From a virus, in IMG/VR virus record IMGVR_UViG_3300030380_005901, positions 62,001-126,000 of that record: a stretch of 64,000 bases of DNA. The stretch is one strand, 5' to 3'. Shown here piece after piece: positions 42,807-51,765 of this stretch. Both the position numbers and the translations under genes were made by a program. The notes beneath the pieces were generated by a model, which saw nothing but the letters and a program-made list of their open reading frames with translations, did no database searches and had not been told where the DNA came from. The stretch's first letter is position 1; every line of letters begins with the position of its first letter.

Positions 42807-43066
42807 TATTTTATTGCGTTTTTCCAAAACATACGTCTCATCCATAATTCTCTATAAAGTTGTTCTAATACATCTTTACTAATTTTAACTACTTCTTTTT
42901 CAAACTTAGTCCCCTTTATTTCTTTACTAACTATATTAGTAACTTTTTTCTCTAAATCACTACCAAACGCATCCTTAATCTCTTTACGTATCATTACACC
43001 AATTTTATTTTCATCGGTTTTAGTTAACGCTTCTTTAATTATGTGTTTTAATTCAATATCGTTCAT
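42806..43066 (-). CDS. Small helical phage protein
   Basis: 86 residues: MNDIELKHIIKEALTKTDE, then VVKISKDVLEQLYRELWMRR and an MFWKN end. The C-terminal VL-QLY-LW-R-FW motif recurs in T4-like phages beside structural genes. Function unknown. Coupled by TAATG to the next gene. Confidence 0.7.
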   Translation of the reverse strand: MNDIELKHIIKEALTKTDENKIGVMIRKEIKDAFGSDLEKKVTNIVSKEIKGTKFEKEVVKISKDVLEQLYRELWMRRMFWKNAIK

Positions 43067-43110
43067 GATAATACATGTTTATTTATAAATATTTGATATT
43101 ATGAAAAAAA

Positions 43111-43566
43111 TCAGACTAAAATCAATATTGCAATAATTGGGAGAATTACTGATCCACCAAAACCTAAAAACTTTAAAAGTTTTTGTTTTCGTAATTCTTT
43201 TTTCTGTTGTTTAATGGTGTCTTCTTTCATACCTAACTCAGAGTTTTTATTATCCAATATTTGTTGAAAATTATCTATTTGACTTTGTTGGTTATCTGAT
43301 TTTTCCATTAACTTAAAAATAACCTCTTTTTGTAGTGTTATAGTATTAGTATTAAGACTATCTTTCTCTTTGTAAACAGTTAATAAACTATCTGCAATCT
43401 CATACTCCAAAAGATCGTTAAGTATTACCTTAGCGTCCTCTAAATTCATAATAACTAATGTATCGCCATTCTCAACGATTGTTCTGACCTCTCCTTTGGA
43501 GATAGTCTGAGAGAGTATTGGTGACACCATCGCTATCCATATTATCAACGATATTAGATACTTCAT
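43111..43566 (-). CDS. Signal-peptide coiled-coil protein, possible spanin component
   Basis: 151 residues: signal peptide (MKYLISLIIWIAMVSPILSQ), a periplasmic coiled coil (about 85-130) and a C-terminal membrane helix (GFGGSVILPIIAILILV). Its gene overlaps the next gene by 95 nt in another frame. Overlapping membrane coiled-coil pairs are typical of Rz/Rz1 spanins, but there is no lipobox here. Confidence 0.6.
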   Translation of the reverse strand: MKYLISLIIWIAMVSPILSQTISKGEVRTIVENGDTLVIMNLEDAKVILNDLLEYEIADSLLTVYKEKDSLNTNTITLQKEVIFKLMEKSDNQQSQIDNFQQILDNKNSELGMKEDTIKQQKKELRKQKLLKFLGFGGSVILPIIAILILV

Positions 43567-43852
43567 TTCTTTTTCTTTCTAATTCTTTTAACTTATCTTC
43601 TGTTTTTCTAAGAACAACTTTAGTACTGTCAATTGCGTATAAAATAACATCAATTTCTTTTTGTAATTTTATATTTGCTTTAATAATACTATCGTTTGAT
43701 ATTAGTAGTTTTTCATTTTGTTTTTGTAAAACACTAATTTCTTCTTCATATTCCTCTATAGGTACACTAGGTCTAAATATAAAACTAAGGACTAAAGCTA
43801 CTGCTAAACCTAATATTAAAATCGCCTTTAAGTCTATATTAATTTTAAGCAT
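43472..43852 (-). CDS. N-anchored coiled-coil protein, possible spanin component (Rz-like)
   Basis: 126 residues from MLKINIDLKAILILGLAV. One N-terminal membrane helix, then a long coiled coil (EEYEEEISVLQKQNEKLL and onward), as in inner-membrane spanins. The ATG at 43852 overlaps the upstream gene by 8 nt; a longer frame from 43900 is less likely. Extensive out-of-frame overlap with 43111-43566. Confidence 0.62.
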   Translation of the reverse strand: MLKINIDLKAILILGLAVALVLSFIFRPSVPIEEYEEEISVLQKQNEKLLISNDSIIKANIKLQKEIDVILYAIDSTKVVLRKTEDKLKELERKRNEVSNIVDNMDSDGVTNTLSDYLQRRGQNNR

Positions 43853-44381
43853 TTTCTTCGGTTGGGTTAGGCATGGATTCTCCTTCACCTTCTTCCCCAA
43901 ATCCTGGCGAGTTCATACTGTCTGGACCTTCTTCTGCGTTTTCTTCATCAGTTTGTTGATTTTCATATTCTTCCGCAATTCTTTTAGCCCAATCATCTGA
44001 CCATGTTTTATAATATGCAATTAATTTTTGTAAAAGTTTCATTGTGTCTTCTCTAAGTTGTAATAACTCTGTAGTGACGTAAACACCTTGTGTATCGTCT
44101 AACGAATAAAACCATTCTACTGCATTATCTGTAAATTCTCCACTCCATTCTACATTTTGTGCTTTTGGATAAAGTTTCATTTGGTTAAATTTAACTCTTT
44201 GTGTTACAGTGTCTCTAAACAATCTTTCTTGTTCTTTCATTTCTGTAGGATCTAAAGAATTTTCATCTTGTTTTTGAACATTTAAATCCTGTTCAGTAAT
44301 TAAAGTTTTAGTTAAAATAGATTTACTACCACTTTCTCTAATTAATTCTAATATTTTTCTAGTTTCATCGTGTTGACTCAT
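43845..44381 (-). CDS. Unknown protein with N-terminal (I/L)xE sites
   Basis: 178 residues starting MSQHDETRKILELIRESGS, then TLITEQ. LIRE-S and LITE-Q resemble the prohead-protease sites seen in the tagged proteins. A globular middle follows (about 60-140), and the end is acidic and disordered. No known domain. Confidence 0.62.
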   Translation of the reverse strand: MSQHDETRKILELIRESGSKSILTKTLITEQDLNVQKQDENSLDPTEMKEQERLFRDTVTQRVKFNQMKLYPKAQNVEWSGEFTDNAVEWFYSLDDTQGVYVTTELLQLREDTMKLLQKLIAYYKTWSDDWAKRIAEEYENQQTDEENAEEGPDSMNSPGFGEEGEGESMPNPTEENA

Positions 44382-44402
44382 ATCTTTTGTTTTTATTTTT
44401 AT

Positions 44403-45011
44403 TTAATTTTCTATTTTTTCTTTAAATTTTCTAAAATCCCAAGAAGGGTTAACATCAGTATTATCTTTATAGTAATTACTCCTATACGTAACACCATCAA
44501 ACTCCTCTATTTCTTTAATATAAGTATTATGTCCTACACATTTTTTATTTATATTGTGTGTTTCACATAAATATTTAACTAAATTAATAGTAGATTTTAA
44601 CTGTTTAGGTGTATAAGGATCCCAATATTGTTGTCCCCTCCATCTTTTTTCTACTACATTAACTCTTCTTTTATAAATATTGCCTACCCAATCAAAATAT
44701 TTATTTGATAATAAATCTTTTTTTAACCAACCTCTATTTTCTAAAACTATTGAAATTATTTTTTTATCGTTTCTTTTTTCATTTAAAAAATCGGAATAAT
44801 ATTTAGGATTAAAATGTTCATAAATTTCACCTTTTGTGGTAACGGTATAATTAGCAGTTTTAGTAAATTCCCCATCCATTTTAGTTAACCACCCATTAAA
44901 ATGATATAATTTTTGATTAAACGTATTACCGATAACTATTTGTTTTTTATCAAACTCTTTTTTATGGTAATTTTCTTTATTTAATTCATATGTTAATCTA
45001 TCAATATTCAT
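44403..45011 (-). CDS. Amidase_2-like N-acetylmuramoyl-L-alanine amidase
   Basis: 202 residues. FDKKQIVIGNTFNQKLYHF, then GWLTKMDGEFTKTANYTV, KGEIYEHFNPKYYSDFL, ISIVLENRGWL, WDPYTPKQ and the late CVGHNTY with YRSNYYKDNTDVNPSWDF follow the order of amidase_2 (T7 lysozyme/PGRP) enzymes. The first zinc His is replaced around IGNTF, so metal binding may differ. It is a third wall hydrolase in the window. Confidence 0.72.
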   Translation of the reverse strand: MNIDRLTYELNKENYHKKEFDKKQIVIGNTFNQKLYHFNGWLTKMDGEFTKTANYTVTTKGEIYEHFNPKYYSDFLNEKRNDKKIISIVLENRGWLKKDLLSNKYFDWVGNIYKRRVNVVEKRWRGQQYWDPYTPKQLKSTINLVKYLCETHNINKKCVGHNTYIKEIEEFDGVTYRSNYYKDNTDVNPSWDFRKFKEKIEN

Positions 45012-46033
45012 TAATCAATCCTTTTAATATTGGTTTTAGATCTGACTTTACCGTATTCTGTAGGTATTAATCTTGATTTTTCAGTTACTTTTTTTTTTGG
45101 CTCTTCTTTTTTAGTTTGGTACTCGTCAATTGCTTTTTTAAGAATTTCAGATTCTTTTTTTTCTTTGTTTTTAATTTTTTTTTCTAAATCTTCTTGTTTT
45201 TTTTGAAACTTCATAAAGTCTCCTTCTTTATCGGCAGTTAACCCCCCTACTGTATATATTTTATCATCTTCCTCTGACCATGAACCTGGTTCATCCATCT
45301 TTTCTAAAAATTCTTGAACTTCAGGATCTTCTTCCCACGTAACTTCCTCATCACTTTCACCATAAAAATCTTTTTCATCTATTTTTTTACTTATCTCTTC
45401 CGCCTGTTCTATAGATTCTTCTAAATGTTCTTTATTCTTTTCTGATTTCAAAAGGTGTTCAGTTTCATCTTCTTTATCTTTTTTTCTACTTTCCACTATA
45501 TCAACCATTTTTTTATTTCTATTATCAAAATATTCTTTAATAATTTTTTCTTTATCTATTTCTTCACTTTGATTTCTATCGTATCTTACAAAGAAGTGTA
45601 ACGAAGTAAGTGAAATAACAGGTAACAAACCACCCTCTAAAAATGCTAACCATCTTTTAAGTGCTAATGTATCTGTTAAATCCGTACCAACCATTTCCCA
45701 TACTGGTGTAGTTAATTCTATCCATGATAACCACAATTCTCCACTAGTATCTATTTCTTTAAAAGAAAAGTATATATTACCTACCATTTGAATGAAGGTA
45801 ACCAGCCCAAACATAAACCACACACCACCTTTTACTCTATTAGTTGCAGCAACTAATGCAGTCATTGCACCAACTTCTATTGCAATAGAAAGGTATATTG
45901 CCCAATTAATTGGGTTCGCTATACTATACCATGTTACTACGTGAGAAATAGATATTGCTGCCACTAATATTATAGGAATTAAAAACAATGTTCTTATAGG
46001 ATTGTTTTTAATCCAATTTCCAATCAGCTTCAT
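45011..46033 (-). CDS. Multi-helix membrane protein with long charged tail
   Basis: 340 residues. The first 165 hold about five membrane helices (IRTLFLIPIILVAAISIS, INWAIYLSIAIEVGAMTALV and others); the remainder is a highly charged, partly coiled-coil cytoplasmic tail rich in E and K. A phage inner-membrane protein. Function unknown. The start of the amidase gene overlaps its stop by 1 nt. Confidence 0.72.
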   Translation of the reverse strand: MKLIGNWIKNNPIRTLFLIPIILVAAISISHVVTWYSIANPINWAIYLSIAIEVGAMTALVAATNRVKGGVWFMFGLVTFIQMVGNIYFSFKEIDTSGELWLSWIELTTPVWEMVGTDLTDTLALKRWLAFLEGGLLPVISLTSLHFFVRYDRNQSEEIDKEKIIKEYFDNRNKKMVDIVESRKKDKEDETEHLLKSEKNKEHLEESIEQAEEISKKIDEKDFYGESDEEVTWEEDPEVQEFLEKMDEPGSWSEEDDKIYTVGGLTADKEGDFMKFQKKQEDLEKKIKNKEKKESEILKKAIDEYQTKKEEPKKKVTEKSRLIPTEYGKVRSKTNIKRID

Positions 46034-46044
46034 AATTTAAATTT

Positions 46045-46347
46045 TTATTTTTCGTTATCGTTTTTTAGTTTATTTATAGGAATTCTGTTTTTATCCGATA
46101 ACTCTTCTAATTCTAATGTTTTCCAATTAGGGACTTCTTTAATAAGATTAATCATTTTTTCTTCAGTAATAATCTTATTATTAATTTTATTTAGTGTACT
46201 ATCGATTGTAACAGTTTTACTATTTAATTCTTTTTGTACTTTTTCTATTTTACCATTTGTAGTACAGGTTTTAAGAAAAATAATTAAAACTAAAGCGAAT
46301 GTTAATCTAGTTCCCCATTTGTCAATAAATTCTACTAATTTTTTCAT
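46045..46347 (-). CDS. Small membrane-anchored coiled-coil protein
   Basis: 100 residues: helix FALVLIIFLKTC near residues 16-30, then a coiled coil. ATATTTAT box upstream. No family recognised. Confidence 0.65.
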   Translation of the reverse strand: MKKLVEFIDKWGTRLTFALVLIIFLKTCTTNGKIEKVQKELNSKTVTIDSTLNKINNKIITEEKMINLIKEVPNWKTLELEELSDKNRIPINKLKNDNEK

Positions 46348-46418
46348 ATCTTTTTTTTTATTTTATATTATATAAATATCTATTACAATAAATAATAGCA
46401 AAACATAAAAAAGTATAT

Positions 46419-46445
46419 AAAAAAAGGGGGTTATTTACCCCCTTT
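46419..46445 (-). terminator. Rho-independent terminator after the sigma-factor gene
   Basis: Minus strand AAAGGGGGT, loop, ACCCCCTTT and a T run, 20 nt past the sigma-factor stop. Confidence 0.9.
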
Positions 46446-46464
46446 ATATTAAATAGTTGAAATT

Positions 46465-47280
46465 TTATAGTTCATCTTCACCCATATAATCAAATATGTC
46501 TCCTACATTATTCCTAATTTTTCGTATTGCAGATTCTTTAATTTGTCGTATTCTCTCTTTAGTTAACCCTAATTCTTCTCCAATAGTTTCTAAAGTCATA
46601 GGGCTCCCATAAATACCAAAATAACAATTAACTATCTCTCTTTCTCTGTCACTTAAATAAGACATAACTTTTTTAAGTCTACCACTTAATGTATCATTTT
46701 TGTCTACATTTGAATCTGGACTAGCAAAAGTGTCATCTTTTATAAGTGCACCTAATTCATCACCATCTTCATTAATTTGTTTGTTGAGTGATCCACAAGT
46801 GGGTACATGTACATATTCTACTTCATCAGCAGTAGGTAATCTCTCAAACTCTTTTTCAAATTGTTCTATTTCTTTTTTTATTTTAGATAATTTATTAACC
46901 ATATTTGCAGGTATCCTTACCATTCTGGAATTATCATTTAAACATTGTAGTATAGCTTGTTTAACCCACCACACGGCATAAGATATGAATTTAAAACCTT
47001 TAGTGTGGTCAAATCTTTTAGCAGCAGTTATTAATCCGTAATTTCCTTCCGATATTAAATCTGCAAGTGATATACCTTGATTTTGATATTCTTTAGCTAT
47101 TGCAATAACAAATCGTAAATTTGCCATAACTAATTCATCGATAGCCTTTTCATCGCCAGCAGCAATCCTCTTAGCAATTTCTATTTCTTGTTGTGGTGTA
47201 ATCTGTTCACTTTTTCTCACATCTTTTAGATATTTAGACATGGAATCTTCCTTAGTGTTAATATATCTTCTATAATCCAT
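46465..47280 (-). CDS. RpoD-like sigma-70 factor
   Basis: 271 residues with regions 1.2 to 4. Region 2 reads LVMANLRFVIAIAKEYQ, then LADLISEGNYGLITAAKRFD and FISYAVWWVKQAI; region 3 is LPTADEV; region 4 is LGLTKERIRQIKESAIRKI. Length and layout are those of the primary sigma factor of Bacteroidota, not of the short T4 gp55 type. It should direct host RNA polymerase, and the TTTG/TAnnTTTG promoters in this window are its likely targets. A promoter of that kind (47847) drives this operon, so self-activation is possible. Confidence 0.94.
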   Translation of the reverse strand: MDYRRYINTKEDSMSKYLKDVRKSEQITPQQEIEIAKRIAAGDEKAIDELVMANLRFVIAIAKEYQNQGISLADLISEGNYGLITAAKRFDHTKGFKFISYAVWWVKQAILQCLNDNSRMVRIPANMVNKLSKIKKEIEQFEKEFERLPTADEVEYVHVPTCGSLNKQINEDGDELGALIKDDTFASPDSNVDKNDTLSGRLKKVMSYLSDREREIVNCYFGIYGSPMTLETIGEELGLTKERIRQIKESAIRKIRNNVGDIFDYMGEDEL

Positions 47281-47290
47281 AATTTTTAGT

Positions 47291-47785
47291 TTATTGTTGT
47301 TTAGAATATTCTTTTAAATATTGTTTTTCTATTTTAGATAATTTATCTAACCCTACTTTACTAATTTTATCTAAAAGTTCATCCATAGTAGGTTTAATTG
47401 GTTCTATATCAATTATTTTATTTAAATCAGGTATTTCCTCACTAGATGTCATTATATTTTCCATTTTTAATCTAGCTTCAAATAATGGAGTAAACTCTGT
47501 ATTATCTACTTTCCCACCAAATAAAGCTTCTTGAAATTTTTCAATTAATAAATTTGCAGAAAATGTTGCCGGTAACATTTCAAATACAATGTACGCCCTT
47601 TTTTCCATATTTAAAAATTCTTCTAATTCTATAATGTTTAATTCTGACTTGAATGTTGCGATTATAATTTCTTCTCCTGTCGCAAAATTTACAATATCGT
47701 TTGATATATACTCTAAATCTTTTTGTATTTGTTCTATATCGTCTAAACCTATCAAACAATATTTTTTTAATCTTATTTGTTCCAT
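47291..47785 (-). CDS. Unknown acidic protein upstream of the sigma factor
   Basis: 164 residues starting MEQIRLKKYCLIGLDDIEQ. The end LLDKISKVGLDKLSKIEKQ resembles the short C-terminal helix-turn seen in several Bacteroidota proteins (DKI-G-L-L-EK-L). It is the first gene behind the 47847 promoter and 10 nt before the sigma gene, so it may regulate or accompany it. No known function. Confidence 0.65.
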   Translation of the reverse strand: MEQIRLKKYCLIGLDDIEQIQKDLEYISNDIVNFATGEEIIIATFKSELNIIELEEFLNMEKRAYIVFEMLPATFSANLLIEKFQEALFGGKVDNTEFTPLFEARLKMENIMTSSEEIPDLNKIIDIEPIKPTMDELLDKISKVGLDKLSKIEKQYLKEYSKQQ

Positions 47786-47846
47786 TTTAAAACTTTTAGT
47801 TATTAAATATATATGTACAAATTAAGTACCATTACCTAATTTTAGA

Positions 47847-47877
47847 CAAATATAAGTAAAATTATTTAATCTGCAAT
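47847..47877 (-). promoter_or_regulatory. Host-type promoter ATTG-N19-TATATTTG
   Basis: Minus strand ATTG (47877-47874), 19 nt, TATATTTG (47854-47847). The -33 box lies inside the end of the gp46-like gene. It drives the two-gene sigma operon with a leader of about 60 nt. Confidence 0.65.
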
Positions 47878-50243
47878 GACGAAACGTCATTATTTTTTTC
47901 AATTGTTATAATTTTGTCACCCCAATCTTGTGTAATAGGGTTATGTGTTATGAGTAAAATTACCTCATACATCTTTTTTATCTTATCAAAAAATATTTTA
48001 ACATAATCTAAATTTATGTTTGCAACTTTACCCAATACCTCGTCAAATACTATTACATTTGGTTTTGGTAATGTTGATATTCTACCTAAGACACATCTTA
48101 ATGCTAAGGATGCTAAAGTTGTTTCTAAACCAGAACCAGACTTTAACTTTTTAGTAACGTCTTTTTTGACTATATTAAAGTCTACTTCATTTTTATCATT
48201 AATCTCTAATTGTATTTGAAAATCACATACTTCATCTAACAGTCTGTCTAATTCATAATTGATTATAGGTATTACTGAAGATAAAACTAGTTTAGATATA
48301 CCATTTTTACCTATCATCCTATTATAAATCTCAAATATTTTTAATACTTCTTCTTCTCTTAATATTTGTTCTATTATATTTTGATTATCAATATTGTTTT
48401 GTTTTTTAACTTTATTATCGTTTTTTAAATCTTGTATTTCATTTCTAATACTGTCTCTTTTTTTATTTAATTTTTCCAATAATTGATTGTAACCTAATAT
48501 TTTACTTTCTAAATTTCTATTCTTCTCAATATATTCAATATTACGTTCATAGTTCTTATGTAGATTCATTTTTTCTTTTAAATCAACTCTTAACCCATCA
48601 ATCTCTACTTCTAATCTGTCTCTACTTAATTCTAACTTATCTTTTTCATCGGAAATAGTTTTTAGATTACTTTGTTTATCCAAAGACTTAAGTGTAACAC
48701 CTAACTCTTTTTGTATTACTTTTATTAAATCTTTTATATTTTTTAAATTTTTCTTTTCCTCTTTTATTTCTTTGCTATGATCAACATCTTCTAATGCTCT
48801 TTTACATGTAGGACAAATTTCTCCCTCCTCCAAATTTTTTATTAATAATTCTTTTCTTTCTTTATTACTTAATTCTTTACTTTCTTTCAATAGTAAATCT
48901 TTTTCTTCTTCTCTAATCTCATCATGTTTGTCTTCATCATAATCTACATCACCTATCTTAGTAATGTTTTTTATAATATCATCTAAAGATTTTTTCTTAG
49001 TAACACCTTCATCAGTTAAAGTATCTATTTCATCTTTAAGTGTTTTAGGATTAACATTACTAACTTCATCATCAATCACATATTTTTCGGATAATAAAAT
49101 TTCTTTTTTAGAATTAGCTTCAGATATTTCACCATCTATTTTTAATAATTTATTATTATTTTCTTTTATTAATTCTTTATTTTCTTTTATCTTTATTAGA
49201 TTATCCTCTATTTCAAATTCCAACTCTTTAGTATTATGAATATTAGATTTCATCTTACTTTTAAAATCCGTCATTAATCCTTTATTAATCTCTTCTTTTT
49301 TCTCAATAATTTCTAATCCAATAAATTTAGTTAAAAGTCTTCCTCTTTGGGTGGGTTTGGTTTCTAATAAATCCTCTAGATTTTTTGCAGTTGCAACAAT
49401 AGTTAACATAAAGTCATCAAAAGTACCTATAGTTTCAGAGATTAGTTTATCAGTTTCTCTTCTTTGTTCACCCTCTAAATTTTCGTAACTACCATCAGAT
49501 AATACCCTAAAGAAATTTAATTCTGAAGAAGTTTTATATTTACCAGTTTTACTTTTTTTTCTAAATAATTTTCTTTCAATTATATACTCATCCCCATCTA
49601 TATTAATTTCTCCACCAACTACTACTTCATCTTTATCTGTAAATGTATTGAATATTTCTGATGCAGTGTCTGTCTTAGTAGTTTTACCAAAAAACAAAAA
49701 CAAAAGAGAATCAATACTAAAAATAGTTTTACCACCTTGATTTGCAGGTAAAGAATTAACAATAGTTAACCCTTTAAGTCCATTATAATCTATATTATTA
49801 TCGTTACCAAAAGATAAAAAATTATCTATCCATAATTTATTTATACTCCATCTTCTATATCTTATATCTTCTTCACCTAAATTTACTAGTACATCATTAA
49901 CTTTATCATCTAATCTACATAACCTATCAAAATCTATATCCACACCATTAATTTCAATCCATTGAGTAAATAATTTACGTTGGTACGCAGTGTCCATTAT
50001 ATTATCGATTAAACCATCAGTAATATCTACTACTTTACCAACACTATTTTTTAAAATAGGTATAAAATTTATTTTAATGGATGTTTTATTTAAACCATAT
50101 TTATCAGAGAAATATGTTTTAACTCTACTAATTGTTTCTAATGTTCTATTTTCAGGATAATCTTGCCAATCAACCCTTAACTGTGCGTTTTTAGGAACGT
50201 CTACTATTTTCTTTGTTCTTACCACTTCAATATTATTTTCCAT
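47862..50243 (-). CDS. 46: Rad50/SbcC-like recombination ATPase (T4 gp46 homologue)
   Basis: 793 residues. Walker A is LPANQGGKTIF at about 165-175; the zinc hook is GEICPTCKRAL at about 480, between two long coiled coils; the C-terminal lobe has SGSGLETTLASLALR (signature), NVIVFDEVLG (Walker B) and LLITHNP (H-loop). With the nuclease at 50907-51725 it should resect DNA ends for recombination-dependent replication and host DNA breakdown. T4 gp46 has Walker A near residue 35; here about 130 extra residues precede it, with no recognised domain. Confidence 0.94.
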   Translation of the reverse strand: MENNIEVVRTKKIVDVPKNAQLRVDWQDYPENRTLETISRVKTYFSDKYGLNKTSIKINFIPILKNSVGKVVDITDGLIDNIMDTAYQRKLFTQWIEINGVDIDFDRLCRLDDKVNDVLVNLGEEDIRYRRWSINKLWIDNFLSFGNDNNIDYNGLKGLTIVNSLPANQGGKTIFSIDSLLFLFFGKTTKTDTASEIFNTFTDKDEVVVGGEINIDGDEYIIERKLFRKKSKTGKYKTSSELNFFRVLSDGSYENLEGEQRRETDKLISETIGTFDDFMLTIVATAKNLEDLLETKPTQRGRLLTKFIGLEIIEKKEEINKGLMTDFKSKMKSNIHNTKELEFEIEDNLIKIKENKELIKENNNKLLKIDGEISEANSKKEILLSEKYVIDDEVSNVNPKTLKDEIDTLTDEGVTKKKSLDDIIKNITKIGDVDYDEDKHDEIREEEKDLLLKESKELSNKERKELLIKNLEEGEICPTCKRALEDVDHSKEIKEEKKNLKNIKDLIKVIQKELGVTLKSLDKQSNLKTISDEKDKLELSRDRLEVEIDGLRVDLKEKMNLHKNYERNIEYIEKNRNLESKILGYNQLLEKLNKKRDSIRNEIQDLKNDNKVKKQNNIDNQNIIEQILREEEVLKIFEIYNRMIGKNGISKLVLSSVIPIINYELDRLLDEVCDFQIQLEINDKNEVDFNIVKKDVTKKLKSGSGLETTLASLALRCVLGRISTLPKPNVIVFDEVLGKVANINLDYVKIFFDKIKKMYEVILLITHNPITQDWGDKIITIEKNNDVSSLQIK

Positions 50244-50247
50244 ATTA

Positions 50248-50907
50248 TTATTTTTTATCTATAAGATTAGAACCCCAATGTCCTCCAGTTCCCTCATCTT
50301 CATCGTATATATCTCTAAAAGATCTCCCTTTAGAAATAGTACTTTCGTTTTTTAAATTTGTTATATCTTTTTCTAAATCTAAAATAGTATTTTTAAGTTT
50401 TTTAATCTCTTTTTCTTTTTTATTTATAATACTTTTATTTTTTTTTATCTCTTCATCTTTATTTAAAGTTTCCGTTGTTTTTATTATATTATCTTTTTCT
50501 ATTTTGTTTAGATTATTTTTAATATTAATAATATTTTTTTCTTTTTCATTAATAATGTCTTCTAATTTACCTATTTTAATACCTAATTCATTTACTTGTT
50601 TATCATCTGTAATATAAACATCTTTCTCAATAGTTATTTCTTTAATAACTTCCTTTTCAACCGGTACTTCAACTAAAACCTCTTTAATAATTTCTACTGG
50701 AACTTCTTTCTCTACAACAACTTCCTTAATAACTTCAACAGGAACTTCTTTTTCAACTACTACTTCTTTAGTGACGGGTGCATTACCATATTTTTCTATA
50801 TTAAATCCAGTCTTTATATTTTTTAAAATAAAATCGTCTATGTCTTCAATACCATTGAGTTTACAAAATTCTTTTATTTCGTCTCTTATTTTTTTAGGTA
50901 TTCTCAT
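50248..50907 (-). CDS. Coiled-coil protein with VEKEVPVE repeats between gp46 and gp47 genes
   Basis: 219 residues. N-terminal helix-turn-like segment (KKIRDEIKEFCKLNG), then two near-identical VVEKEVPVE(V/I)IKEV units and a third degenerate one (about residues 50-100), then a long K/E/N coiled coil (about 110-190). Its position and 0-4 nt spacing between the two recombination genes suggest a partner of that complex, but no homologue is recognised. Confidence 0.68.
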   Translation of the reverse strand: MRIPKKIRDEIKEFCKLNGIEDIDDFILKNIKTGFNIEKYGNAPVTKEVVVEKEVPVEVIKEVVVEKEVPVEIIKEVLVEVPVEKEVIKEITIEKDVYITDDKQVNELGIKIGKLEDIINEKEKNIINIKNNLNKIEKDNIIKTTETLNKDEEIKKNKSIINKKEKEIKKLKNTILDLEKDITNLKNESTISKGRSFRDIYDEDEGTGGHWGSNLIDKK

Positions 50908-51725
50908 TAAGCATTAGTTAGATATTCTTTACCTACTTCTAAATCTTCTAAAGAATTTATTTTAAAAACATAATAACCATATTCTGTATCTATATCATGT
51001 TCTGTGTAATCTAAATGTTCTACATCCCATATTAAGTAACCATGTTCAGATACTCTCTCACCAAAGTCTTGTTGGATAAAACTACCACAATATGTTATAT
51101 TTATACCTTTATGTACAAAATTTTGTCTGTGGTGGATATCACCCATAATAACTGCATCACACCCTTCAAACTGTTTTAACTCTGCAGATTCATCAAATTC
51201 AAAACCTACTGAAGTTATTGCACCGTTAACTGGTGCATGAAATAAACCAATATATTTCTTGTCATTACCATATTCTTTTCTACAAGCATCAATATCCGGT
51301 CTAGCGTTTTCTTCAAATATAGAATAACAACACCAAACTATGTTTTCATCTAAATAACACTTACTTTCAGTCATATAGTTCACATATGGGTTATTCATTA
51401 TTTCTATTATTGGTGTTAAGGAATCCAACCTATCTTTATTATTTTCCAAAAGATCGTGATTACCCGCAATTAAAACCACAGGACATAACTCACTACATTT
51501 ATTAAGAAACCAAGAAACTAACATTGTTAACTCGTTTGATATAGTAATCTTTTGATGCACTATATCTCCTGCAATTACTATTCTACATTCTTCAAAAGAT
51601 AAGTTGTTATCTTCTATATAAAATTTAACTTCATTGAGGAATTTGTTACAGACTTCTTTACATTCATTATGTCTATTATAGGTTCTAAAATGTAAATCTG
51701 CAATGTGAAATAATTTTTTTATCAT
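50907..51725 (-). CDS. 47: Mre11/SbcD-like nuclease (T4 gp47 homologue)
   Basis: 272 residues with the metallophosphoesterase motifs in order: HIADLHFRTYNRHNE, VIAGDIVHQK, LIAGNHDLLE, HAPVNG and IMGDIHHRQ. It is the nuclease partner of the Rad50-like protein at 47862-50243. It lacks the long C-terminal capping region of cellular Mre11, as in T4 gp47. Confidence 0.93.
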   Translation of the reverse strand: MIKKLFHIADLHFRTYNRHNECKEVCNKFLNEVKFYIEDNNLSFEECRIVIAGDIVHQKITISNELTMLVSWFLNKCSELCPVVLIAGNHDLLENNKDRLDSLTPIIEIMNNPYVNYMTESKCYLDENIVWCCYSIFEENARPDIDACRKEYGNDKKYIGLFHAPVNGAITSVGFEFDESAELKQFEGCDAVIMGDIHHRQNFVHKGINITYCGSFIQQDFGERVSEHGYLIWDVEHLDYTEHDIDTEYGYYVFKINSLEDLEVGKEYLTNA

Positions 51726-51765
51726 ATCTTAAATATAATGATTTTTTATTGAAAAGACAACGCGA

